Shown one piece after another: positions 1-5,604 of a DNA stretch of 7,940 bases. The notes beneath the pieces are model-generated. The model did no database searches, had not been told where the DNA came from, and saw only the letters and a list, made by a program, of their open reading frames with translations. This DNA is from JAUREX01 sp044356825. Lineage in GTDB: Bacteria > Pseudomonadota > Alphaproteobacteria > Rhodobacterales > Rhodobacteraceae. The stretch is from NCBI GenBank assembly GCA_044356825.1, contig JBIKVM010000138.1, forward strand, positions 1-7,940, read 5' to 3'. A program made the translations under genes and the position numbers. Within the stretch, counting starts at the first letter, position 1; the number at the start of each line of letters is the position of its first letter.

Positions 1-513
1 GAGGGTAAGCCCCACCATGCTCGCGATGGCCGCAGCAAGGACGAAGAGCTGCATGACCCCGATATAGACCGTGTCGAAGAGCACGACCGGCGGCATCTGG
101 CGCAGTGCGAATTGCGGAAAGCGCAGCTCTTCCGCCCCCCAGACGCTCTGGGCCAGCGATTGCAGCAGGACCGACACGGCAATCGCCGCGATGAGGGGGG
201 CAAGCCGTGGCGCGGTCCGCAGGGGCCGGTAGGCGATCCGTTCCACCGCCGCCCCGATCAGGGCGACGCCCGCGATCGCCAGCGGAAGGGCTGCAAGAAA
301 CGGCAGGCCCGGCATGGGGACGGCCTGGCCGAACAGGCGCACCTCCGGCAGCATCAGGCTGACACAGAGAAAGGCGCCGAGCATGAAGAGTTCGCCAAAG
401 GCGAAGTTCACCAGCTGCACGACACCGTAGACCAGCGTGAAGGCGACCGCGCAGAGCGCATAGATCGACCCGAGCATGATCGCGTTGACCACAAGCTGTC
501 CGAGTATGTCCAT
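1..513 (-). CDS. livH: Branched-chain amino acid ABC transporter permease LivH (partial, C-terminus off the left edge)
   Basis: Inner-membrane permease of a LIV/HAAT-family importer. With LivM it would form the channel that receives substrate from the LivK-like protein encoded just upstream. I translated the minus strand by hand: it starts MDILGQLVVNAIMLGSIYAL and continues through TLVYGVVQLVNFAFGELFMLG, the N-terminal signature of LivH (a GSIYAL helix, then a V-x-NFA-x-GE-x-x-MLGA loop). 171 codons are visible without a stop, out of roughly 290-310 expected, so this is a truncation by the window and not a broken gene. Several hydrophobic helices follow, for example around residues 65-90 and 100-120, plus one at the edge. 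The ATG at 513 is the only plausible start I see; its Shine-Dalgarno sequence is weak. It lies 110 bp downstream of livK on the same strand, behind a terminator-like hairpin. livM, livG and livF probably continue to the left. The true substrate cannot be read from the sequence; it could be an amide or urea instead of Leu/Ile/Val. Confidence 0.92.
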   Translation of the reverse strand, partial: MDILGQLVVNAIMLGSIYALCAVAFTLVYGVVQLVNFAFGELFMLGAFLCVSLMLPEVRLFGQAVPMPGLPFLAALPLAIAGVALIGAAVERIAYRPLRTAPRLAPLIAAIAVSVLLQSLAQSVWGAEELRFPQFALRQMPPVVLFDTVYIGVMQLFVLAAAIASMVGLTL

Positions 514-573
514 GGTCGCGGCTGATCTTTCGTCCCGGAGGTGGCGCGGGATGGGGGCCCGGACGCGGGCCGA

Positions 574-614
574 CGAGGCAGAAAAGACGGGCCGCCGGCC
601 GGAACCGGCGGCCC
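574..614 (-). terminator. Hairpin plus T-tract between livK and livH (attenuating terminator)
   Basis: A perfect 10-bp GC-rich inverted repeat (GGGCCGCCGG at 589-598, CCGGCGGCCC at 605-614) with a 6-nt loop begins 9 bases past the livK stop codon. On the minus strand it is followed by GTCTTTTCTGCC, a short T-rich tract. This fits an intrinsic terminator of moderate strength. Because livH continues in the same direction, the likely role is partial termination or 3'-end protection, giving more binding-protein mRNA than permease mRNA, as in many ABC uptake operons. The structure is seen; the attenuation role is inferred. Confidence 0.65.
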
Positions 615-623
615 GGGCGACGG

Positions 624-1742
624 TTACTGCGCGAGGGTGAAGGCCCCGTCCTGCACCTTGAGGAAATAGAGCGCCCCGGCACGGTCGCCCTTCTCGTCGA
701 AGGTGGTCGGGCCGGTGACACCCGGCAGCGCGTCGATGCGCCCATAGGCATCGTTGACCGCCGTGCGCGTCACCCCGCCCGCCTCGCCCGCAAGGCGCAG
801 CGCCTCGGCGGTCGCCATCATCGCGTCGTAGCCGAGCGCCGAGAAGGCGTTGGGAGCCATCTGGAACTTCGCTTCGTAGGCCGAGATGAAGGCCGACGTC
901 GTGTCGGTCGCGATCGAGGGGTCGAACATGCCATAGACGATCATCCCCTCGACGGCAGCGCCGCCGAGCGTGATCAATTCGGGGTTGAGCGCACCGTCCG
1001 TCCCGAGGATCTGGACATCGATCCCGAGTTGGCGCGCCTGCTCGGCGATCTTGGCCGCCTCGCTGTAGAATCCGCCTATGAAGATCGCGTCGGGCTCCGC
1101 CGCGCGGATCTTGGTCAGTTGCGTGGCAAAGTCGCGGGTGCCGAGGACATAGGCCTCGGTCCCGAGCAGCTTGACGCCCGCCGCCTCGGCCGCCGTGCTG
1201 AAGGCGTTGGCGACGCCGATCCCGTAATCGTCCTGCTGGTGGATCACGTAGACGCTCGAGAGTTTCAGGCCTTCGGCGGCATAGGAGCCCATCATGCTGC
1301 CCTGCACCGCGTCGGTCAGGATGTTGCGGCGGAACCACGGGCTTACCCCCGAGAGGTCGGGACTCGTGACGGCCGAACCGACCACCGACAGGCCACACTG
1401 GTCATAGACCGGCACGGCGGCGAGCGCGATCGAGCTGAACGAATAGCCCAGTACTGCCATCACCTCCTCGTCCGAGCAGAAGCGCTGCGCGATCAGCACG
1501 CCCTCGCGCGCCTCGCCGCGGTCGTCTGCGATCTCGATGCTGAAGGTCGGGCCACCGGCAGCAGCGATCTCGGCGACCGCCAGTTCGACGCCTCGCAGCA
1601 TGTTCTCGCCGAAGGCAGCGAAATCGCCGCTGAGTGCGGCCGTGAAGCCGATCGTGTATTGCCCCTCTGCAAGGGCCGGCTGTGCCACCGACGCGGCGAA
1701 TGCCAGCGCGGCGATCGTTCCGGAAAACCTGTGGCCTCTCAT
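624..1742 (-). CDS. Periplasmic branched-chain amino acid-type substrate-binding protein (LivK-like)
   Basis: High-affinity periplasmic receptor for a LIV/HAAT ABC importer (type I periplasmic-binding fold, Peripla_BP_6). The protein is 372 aa, normal for the family. The ATG at 1742 gives MRGHRF, a hydrophobic stretch and a signal-peptidase site after ALA (about residue 25), followed by EGQYTIGFTAALSGDFAAFG, the typical first strand and ligand loop. A good ribosome-binding site (AGGGGGAAG) lies just upstream. A 38-codon longer reading frame exists but would bury the signal peptide. Other family marks are the DDYGIGVANAF segment (171-181), TRDFATQLTKIRAAEPDAIF (202-221) and a C-terminal FDEKGDR (348-354). 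Cys89 and Cys116 could form the disulfide usual in the first lobe. It is first in the operon, with livH downstream. Binding proteins of this type take Leu/Ile/Val, other amino acids, amides or urea, and the ligand is not decidable here. Confidence 0.93.
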   Translation of the reverse strand: MRGHRFSGTIAALAFAASVAQPALAEGQYTIGFTAALSGDFAAFGENMLRGVELAVAEIAAAGGPTFSIEIADDRGEAREGVLIAQRFCSDEEVMAVLGYSFSSIALAAVPVYDQCGLSVVGSAVTSPDLSGVSPWFRRNILTDAVQGSMMGSYAAEGLKLSSVYVIHQQDDYGIGVANAFSTAAEAAGVKLLGTEAYVLGTRDFATQLTKIRAAEPDAIFIGGFYSEAAKIAEQARQLGIDVQILGTDGALNPELITLGGAAVEGMIVYGMFDPSIATDTTSAFISAYEAKFQMAPNAFSALGYDAMMATAEALRLAGEAGGVTRTAVNDAYGRIDALPGVTGPTTFDEKGDRAGALYFLKVQDGAFTLAQ

Positions 1743-1842
1743 CGAAACTTCCCCCTGATGCCGATGTGATCTTGTTTCCAGACTGCCCGGGGATCGCAGG
1801 ACGACTGAGGGCCGAAGCGCGGCCACCGCGATGGAGAACCTT

Positions 1843-1863
1843 GCCATAGATATCATTTATGGC
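1843..1863. promoter_or_regulatory. Imperfect palindrome upstream of livK (candidate operator)
   Basis: Arms GCCATA (1843-1848) and TATGGC (1858-1863) are perfect inverted repeats around an AT-rich 9-bp centre, with two further symmetric pairs inside (1850/1856 and 1851/1855). It lies about 100 bp upstream of the livK start, in the AT-rich part of the divergent region. Its size and symmetry fit a dimeric regulator site. No matching regulator gene is in the window, so its identity is unknown. Confidence 0.4.
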
Positions 1864-1889
1864 CTGAACCACCATCCGTTCTAGCTGAT

Positions 1890-1917
1890 TTGACCGGACT
1901 AACGTCATTCCTATGGC
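1890..1917 (+). promoter_or_regulatory. Weak sigma-70-like promoter candidate for surE
   Basis: TTGACC (1890-1895), a 16-bp spacer and TATGGC (1912-1917). The -35 element is close to consensus (5 of 6), while the -10 matches only at its first three bases. Transcription from here would give a leader of about 140 nt before the TTG start of surE and would exclude the upstream ATG at 1913 as a start. The call is tentative. Confidence 0.25.
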
Positions 1918-1946
1918 AGCTCTCATTCGAGTCAAGAACTTTTGTT

Positions 1947-2001
1947 CATGGCCCGCGGGCCGGTTGCGCGCGCCGCGCGTCGCCGTGGTGCGCCGGCCAT
2001 G
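1947..2001 (+). repeat. GC-rich inverted repeat in the surE leader
   Basis: CATGGCCCGCG (1947-1957) and CGCCGGCCATG (1991-2001) are inverted repeats matching at 10 of 11 positions across a 33-nt GC-rich loop. A perfect 12-bp palindrome, GGCCCGCGGGCC (1950-1961), overlaps the left arm and would compete with the long hairpin. If transcribed, it would lie about 60 nt upstream of the surE start codon. The symmetry is seen; any regulatory role is inference. Confidence 0.4.
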
Positions 2002-2062
2002 CACCGCTTTACCCCCTGCCGTCGTTGAGGTAGTCAGATCCGGGGCAGCGGGGGCGGTCGGG

Positions 2063-2848
2063 TTGCGGATTCTCATCACCAATGACGACGGCATCAACGC
2101 GCCGGGGCTCGATGTGCTGACGGCCATCGCTGCCGAGATCGCGGGCCCAGCGGGCGAGGTCTGGACCGTCGCGCCGGCCTTCGAGCAGTCGGGCGTGGGG
2201 CACGCGATCAGCTACACCCACCCGATGATGATCGCCCGCCTCGGGCCGCGGCGCTATGCGGCCGAGGGCAGCCCGGCCGATTGCGTGCTGGCGGCACTAT
2301 ATGACGTCCTCGACGGGGCGCGGCCCGACCTCGTGCTCTCTGGCGTCAACCGCGGCAACAACGCGGCCGAGAACGTGCTCTATTCGGGCACGGTGGGCGG
2401 GGCGATGGAGGCGGCGCTGCAGGGGTTGCCGGCGATCGCACTCTCGCAGTTCATGGGGCCCGAGACCGAAGACCTCGACACGCCCTTTGAGGCCGCGCGC
2501 GACCATGGGGTCGCGGTGGTGCGCGCGCTGCTCGACCGCGGGCTGTGGGATGCGGGAGATTACCGGCTGTTCTACAACGTCAACTTCCCGCCCGTTTCGG
2601 CTGCGCGCGTGCGCGGCATGAAGGTGGCGCCGCAGGGCTATAGGCGCGATACCGCCTTCGGGGTGGTGCCGCATGTCTCGCCCTCGGGGCGGCGCTTCCT
2701 GTGGGTCAAGGGCGGGCCGCAGCATTTGCCGAGCGGGCCGGGAACCGACGCGGCGGTGAACCTCGAAGGCTACATCTCGATCACGCCCATGCGCGCCGAT
2801 CTGACGGCGCATGATGCGCTGGCCGAGGTCACGGCGCGGTTCGGCTGA
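2063..2848 (+). CDS. surE: 5'/3'-nucleotidase SurE (survival protein)
   Basis: Metal-dependent cytoplasmic phosphatase acting on nucleoside 5'/3'-monophosphates (EC 3.1.3.5), and in some bacteria on short polyphosphate. It is linked to stationary-phase survival. Starting at TTG 2063 gives 261 aa, the usual length, and places the conserved MRILITNDDG exactly at the N-terminus. Metal ligands of the family are present: Asp8 and Asp9 (TNDDG), Ser43 (EQSGVGHAIS) and Asn96 (SGVNRGNN). GSPADC (69-74) and YSGTVGGAMEA (107-117) are further signatures. An in-frame ATG at 1913 would add 50 unrelated residues and is rejected. The Shine-Dalgarno is weak (a G run at 2050-2054), so TTG with a poor SD suggests low translation. 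The TGA overlaps the ATG of pcm by one base, so the two are probably co-translated, matching the widespread surE-pcm pairing. Confidence 0.96.
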   Translation: MRILITNDDGINAPGLDVLTAIAAEIAGPAGEVWTVAPAFEQSGVGHAISYTHPMMIARLGPRRYAAEGSPADCVLAALYDVLDGARPDLVLSGVNRGNNAAENVLYSGTVGGAMEAALQGLPAIALSQFMGPETEDLDTPFEAARDHGVAVVRALLDRGLWDAGDYRLFYNVNFPPVSAARVRGMKVAPQGYRRDTAFGVVPHVSPSGRRFLWVKGGPQHLPSGPGTDAAVNLEGYISITPMRADLTAHDALAEVTARFG

Positions 2849-3522
2849 TGGCAGGGCATCCGGGCGGGCCTGAGGACGGATCGGACGGCGACGCCGAACG
2901 GCGGATGCGTTTCGTCTATGCCCTGCGCTCCAATGGAGTCACGGACAGCCGGGTGCTTGCCGCTATGGAACGGATCGACCGCGGAGTCTTCGTGGGCGGC
3001 ACCTTCGCCGATCGCGCCTATGAGGATACGCCGCTTCCCATCGCCTGCGGCCAGACGATCAGCCAGCCCTCGGTCGTTGGGCTGATGACCCAGGCGCTCG
3101 AGATCGAGCCGCGCCACAAGGTGCTCGAGGTCGGAACGGGATCGGGATACCAGGCGGCGATCCTCGCCTGCCTTGCGCGGCGCGTCTACACGACCGACCG
3201 CCACCGGCGGCTCGTGCGCGATGCCGAGGCGGTCTTTGCAGCCCTCGGGCTTGTCAACATCACCGCGATCACGGCGGATGGCAGCCGCGGCCTGCCCGAA
3301 CAGGCCCCCTTTGACCGCATCATCGTGACGGCCGCGGCCGAAGACCCGCCCGGCCCCCTCTTGGCGCAACTGGCGATCGGGGGTATCATGATCGTCCCCG
3401 TGGGGCAGTCGGACACTGTGCAGCAACTGATCCGGGTCCGGCGTCTCGAAACCGGATTCGATTACGAAGACATGCGCTCTGTCCGCTTCGTGCCTCTGGT
3501 CGAGGGGCTCGCGGCGGACTAA
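2848..3522 (+). CDS. pcm: Protein-L-isoaspartate O-methyltransferase
   Basis: Uses S-adenosylmethionine to methylate L-isoaspartyl residues in aged cytoplasmic proteins, starting their conversion back to aspartate (EC 2.1.1.77). The protein has 224 aa, near the family norm of about 210-220. The PCMT signature GQTISQP is at residues 68-74, with the family's active-site serine at Ser72. The SAM-binding motif I VLEVGTGSGYQAA is at 92-104, the acidic end of strand 2 is VYTTDR (113-118), and motif II/III APFDRIIVTAAAE is at 153-165. QLAIGGIMIVPVG (174-186) is the usual C-terminal strand. Residues 1-20 are acidic and not conserved-looking. The start overlaps the surE stop as TGATG and has little SD of its own, which points to translational coupling. 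Damage repair (Pcm) and nucleotide scavenging (SurE) in one unit fits a starvation-survival role. Confidence 0.96.
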   Translation: MAGHPGGPEDGSDGDAERRMRFVYALRSNGVTDSRVLAAMERIDRGVFVGGTFADRAYEDTPLPIACGQTISQPSVVGLMTQALEIEPRHKVLEVGTGSGYQAAILACLARRVYTTDRHRRLVRDAEAVFAALGLVNITAITADGSRGLPEQAPFDRIIVTAAAEDPPGPLLAQLAIGGIMIVPVGQSDTVQQLIRVRRLETGFDYEDMRSVRFVPLVEGLAAD

Positions 3523-3554
3523 CTGCAGCAAGATCAGGTGGAGGCAGTCGGAAC

Positions 3555-4760
3555 ATGCAGGGACGGGTTGCAGCGGCGCGGGGGATCGGGGTTCTGGCGG
3601 TGGCGGGGCTGCTTGTCGGCTGCACGCAGGAGACTGTCGATTGGGATCTGCGCGCCCCTGACCGCGGCATCAGCACGTCGGCCGCGGCACGCAACGCCGC
3701 CGCACGACCTGCCGCCGATCCGCGTGGCGTCATCTCGTACCCGGGCTATCAGGTCGCCGTCGCCAACCGCGGCGAGACGGTAGCCGACATCGCCCGGCGC
3801 CTCGGCGTCCCGCTGGATGCGCTGGCGCGCGACAATGCGCTCGAACCCGGCACGCGCCTGGCGGGCGGTGAAGTCCTGATCCTGCCTTCGCGGATCGCCG
3901 AGATCGCGCCGTCGGCCGATGCGGGCGGCGGTGGCATCACCTCGACGACACTCGCCCCGCCGCAAGGCACGCTCGCGGCACCGGCAACGGCGCGTGCCGC
4001 CCCCGTCATGCCCGAGGTCAAGGAACCGGTGCGCCACGTCGTCGGCAGCGGCGAGACCGCCTGGCAGATCGCGCGGCTCTATGACGTGAACGTGCGCGCC
4101 CTTGCCGACTGGAACGGGCTTGATGCCGATTACAACTTGCGCGTCGGGCAGACACTGCTGATCCCCCCAGCCGGCACCCTGCCCGGGCGGGTGGGGGGGG
4201 CGCCCGCCCCGGCCGCCGATGCGGCCGAGGCACCGGGCCAGGGATCGCAGACCCCGCCGCCGCCCTCGGCGGCAGAGCCTCTGCCGACACAGGAAACCGG
4301 GGAGGTGGCGCCTGCGGCCGAAGCCGAACCCGCTGCCGAGGCGGCACCCCCTGCCCCCGAGGCGGCTGCTGCCGTACCCAACCTCGGTGAGGAGCGGACC
4401 GAAGCCTCGGCCGCGCTTCTGGCGATGCCCGCCGACGGCCCGGTCGTGCGTCCCTACGAGAAGGGCAAGAACGAAGGAATCGGCATCGGCGCCGCTGCCG
4501 GAAGCCCGGTTCGGGCCGCCGCGGACGGTACCGTCGCCGCAATCACGCAAGATACCGATCAGGTTCCGATCATCGTCATCCGCCACGCCGACAACCTGCT
4601 GACGGTCTATGCCAACGTGGAGGGCATCTCGGTGGCGAAGGACGCGACCGTGCGGCGCGGCCAGACGATCGCGGCCGTCCGGCCGGGCAATCCGACCTTC
4701 CTGCACTTCGAGGTACGCCGCGGGTTCGAGAGCGTCGACCCGATGACGCTCCTGCAATAG
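3555..4760 (+). CDS. nlpD: NlpD-like lipoprotein: two LysM domains and a degenerate M23/LytM domain
   Basis: Probable outer-membrane-anchored, peptidoglycan-binding lipoprotein of 401 aa. A lipoprotein signal peptide ends in the lipobox LLVGC (Cys23). LysM 1 spans about 64-110 (YQVAVANRGETVADIARRLG) and LysM 2 about 160-204 (VRHVVGSGETAWQIARLYD); both should bind glycan strands. A long Ala/Pro/Glu-rich linker (about 206-290) leads to a LytM domain (about 295-400) ending LHFEVRRGFESVDPMTLL. Of the M23 zinc ligands only His384 remains: the H-x-x-x-D site reads N306-EGI-G310, and the usual YAH reads YAN (352-354). It should therefore be catalytically inactive, like E. coli NlpD, which activates cell-division amidases. 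The ATG is preceded by AGGTGGAGG (3536-3544). It follows pcm by 32 bp, as in classical surE-pcm-nlpD clusters. An 8-G run lies at 4193-4200. Its exact partner amidase is not shown here. Confidence 0.9.
   Translation: MQGRVAAARGIGVLAVAGLLVGCTQETVDWDLRAPDRGISTSAAARNAAARPAADPRGVISYPGYQVAVANRGETVADIARRLGVPLDALARDNALEPGTRLAGGEVLILPSRIAEIAPSADAGGGGITSTTLAPPQGTLAAPATARAAPVMPEVKEPVRHVVGSGETAWQIARLYDVNVRALADWNGLDADYNLRVGQTLLIPPAGTLPGRVGGAPAPAADAAEAPGQGSQTPPPPSAAEPLPTQETGEVAPAAEAEPAAEAAPPAPEAAAAVPNLGEERTEASAALLAMPADGPVVRPYEKGKNEGIGIGAAAGSPVRAAADGTVAAITQDTDQVPIIVIRHADNLLTVYANVEGISVAKDATVRRGQTIAAVRPGNPTFLHFEVRRGFESVDPMTLLQ
4193..4200 (+). repeat. G8 homopolymer tract inside the nlpD-like gene
   Basis: Eight consecutive G residues encode part of Val213-Gly-Gly-Ala216, just after the second LysM domain. 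They sit in the loop of an inverted repeat, GGGCGGG (4185-4191) and CCCGCCC (4203-4209). A one-base slip here would shift the frame before the LytM domain. It could be a slippage site or simply a spot prone to sequencing error. Confidence 0.6.
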
Positions 4761-4761
4761 C

Positions 4762-5604
4762 TCAGACGGCGCGGCCCATCCGGCCGGCCAGGTCGCAATA
4801 GAACTGCCAGGCCACCCGGCCCGAGCGCGCCCCCCGCGTCGCCTGCCACTCGATCGCCTCGGCGCGCAGTTGCGCGTCGTCGATCTCGATCCCGCCCGCG
4901 TCGCAATAGCCCCGCACCATCGCGAGGTAGTCCTCCTGCGCGCAGGGATGAAAGCCGAGCCAGAGCCCGAAGCGGTCCGAGAGCGAGACCTTCTCCTCGA
5001 CCGCCTCGCCGGGGTTGATGGCGCTCGCGCGTTCGTTCTCGATCATGTCGCGGGGCATGAGGTGGCGGCGGTTCGAGGTGGCGTAGAAGAGCACATTGGC
5101 CGGCCGCCCCTCGATCCCGCCATCGAGCACGGCCTTCAGCGCCTTGTATTGCGCGTCATCGTGCGAAAACGACAGATCGTCGCAAAAGAGGATGAACCGC
5201 TCGGCCGGCGCCGCGCGCATGAGGTTCAGGAGCCGCCCGACCGAGGCGAGATCGTCGCGGCTCATCTCGATGAGGCGCAGCCTGAGGCCCTCTGCCAGCA
5301 CCGCGCCATGCACCGCCTTGACGAGCGAGGATTTCCCCATCCCCCGCGCCCCCCAGAGCAGCGCGTTGTTCGCCGCATGGCCGCGCGCGAATTGCAGCGT
5401 GTTGGCAAGCAGGATGTCGCGCACCCGGTCGATGCCGACGAGCAGAGCCAGATCCACCCGCGCGACCTCGGGCACGGGGTCGAGCCGGTCGGGGCCGGTG
5501 TGCCAGACATAGGCCGCGGCTGCGGCGAAATCGGGCGCCGGGCGCGGCGGTGGGGCGAGGCGTTCGAGCGCCTCGGCGATGCGACGCAGGCTGTCGTCGG
5601 TCAT
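4762..5604 (-). CDS. DUF815-type AAA+ ATPase, fourth gene of the tat operon
   Basis: Predicted cytoplasmic P-loop ATPase of 280 aa, function unknown. I recognise the DUF815 (PF05673) architecture: a variable N-terminus, VARVDLALLVGIDRVRDILLAN (48-69), Walker A GARGMGKSS (85-93), Walker B FILFCDD (137-143), the sensor-like YATSNRRHLM (174-183), SLSDRFGLWLGF (207-218) with Arg211 as a likely arginine finger, and a C-terminal SGRVAWQFYCDLAGR (261-275). Key ATPase residues are all present, so it should be active. No signal peptide or membrane segment is seen. The ATG overlaps the tatC TGA as ATGA and lacks a clear SD, so it is probably translated by coupling to tatC. Its stop is one base from the nlpD-like stop on the other strand. 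Family members occur widely in proteobacteria without a defined substrate. A role with Tat export is only suggested by position. Confidence 0.9.
   Translation of the reverse strand: MTDDSLRRIAEALERLAPPPRPAPDFAAAAAYVWHTGPDRLDPVPEVARVDLALLVGIDRVRDILLANTLQFARGHAANNALLWGARGMGKSSLVKAVHGAVLAEGLRLRLIEMSRDDLASVGRLLNLMRAAPAERFILFCDDLSFSHDDAQYKALKAVLDGGIEGRPANVLFYATSNRRHLMPRDMIENERASAINPGEAVEEKVSLSDRFGLWLGFHPCAQEDYLAMVRGYCDAGGIEIDDAQLRAEAIEWQATRGARSGRVAWQFYCDLAGRMGRAV

Larger units (their letters stand above)
1743..2062. other. 320-bp divergent regulatory region between livK and surE
   Basis: No convincing gene lies here. The surE frame is open upstream to an ATG at 1913 and the livK frame to an ATG at 1856. 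Both extensions are rejected, because they would add 50 and 38 residues that do not look like their families. Base composition changes along the region: 1840-1945 is comparatively AT-rich, as expected of a promoter area, while 1947-2062 is very GC-rich. It contains an imperfect palindrome (1843-1863), a weak plus-strand promoter candidate (1890-1917) and a long inverted repeat (1947-2001), each listed separately. No tRNA or known riboswitch pattern was recognised. Confidence 0.7.

Noticed and set aside
112..525. 137-codon open frame on the plus strand at the left edge
   Set aside because: It is antisense to livH, whose translation is clearly a membrane permease. The frame gives a very polar Arg/Asp/Gln-rich product.
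1743..1856. 38-residue N-terminal extension of the LivK-like protein from an ATG at 1856
   Set aside because: It would place a charged segment before an evident signal peptide. The ATG at 1742 has a strong ribosome-binding site.
1913..2062. 50-codon N-terminal extension of SurE from an ATG at 1913
   Set aside because: The family begins exactly at MRILITNDDG. The extension is unrelated Arg/Ala/Val-rich sequence, it has no SD, and its ATG overlaps a possible -10 element.
1402..2127. 241-codon minus-strand frame spanning the livK-surE region
   Set aside because: It overlaps livK in another frame and crosses the surE start. Its second half is low-complexity Arg-rich sequence typical of a shadow.
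3534..4757. 407-codon open frame on the minus strand opposite the nlpD-like gene
   Set aside because: Its product is Arg/Gly-rich without recognisable domains. It mirrors the real gene almost end to end, a common artefact of GC-rich codon usage.
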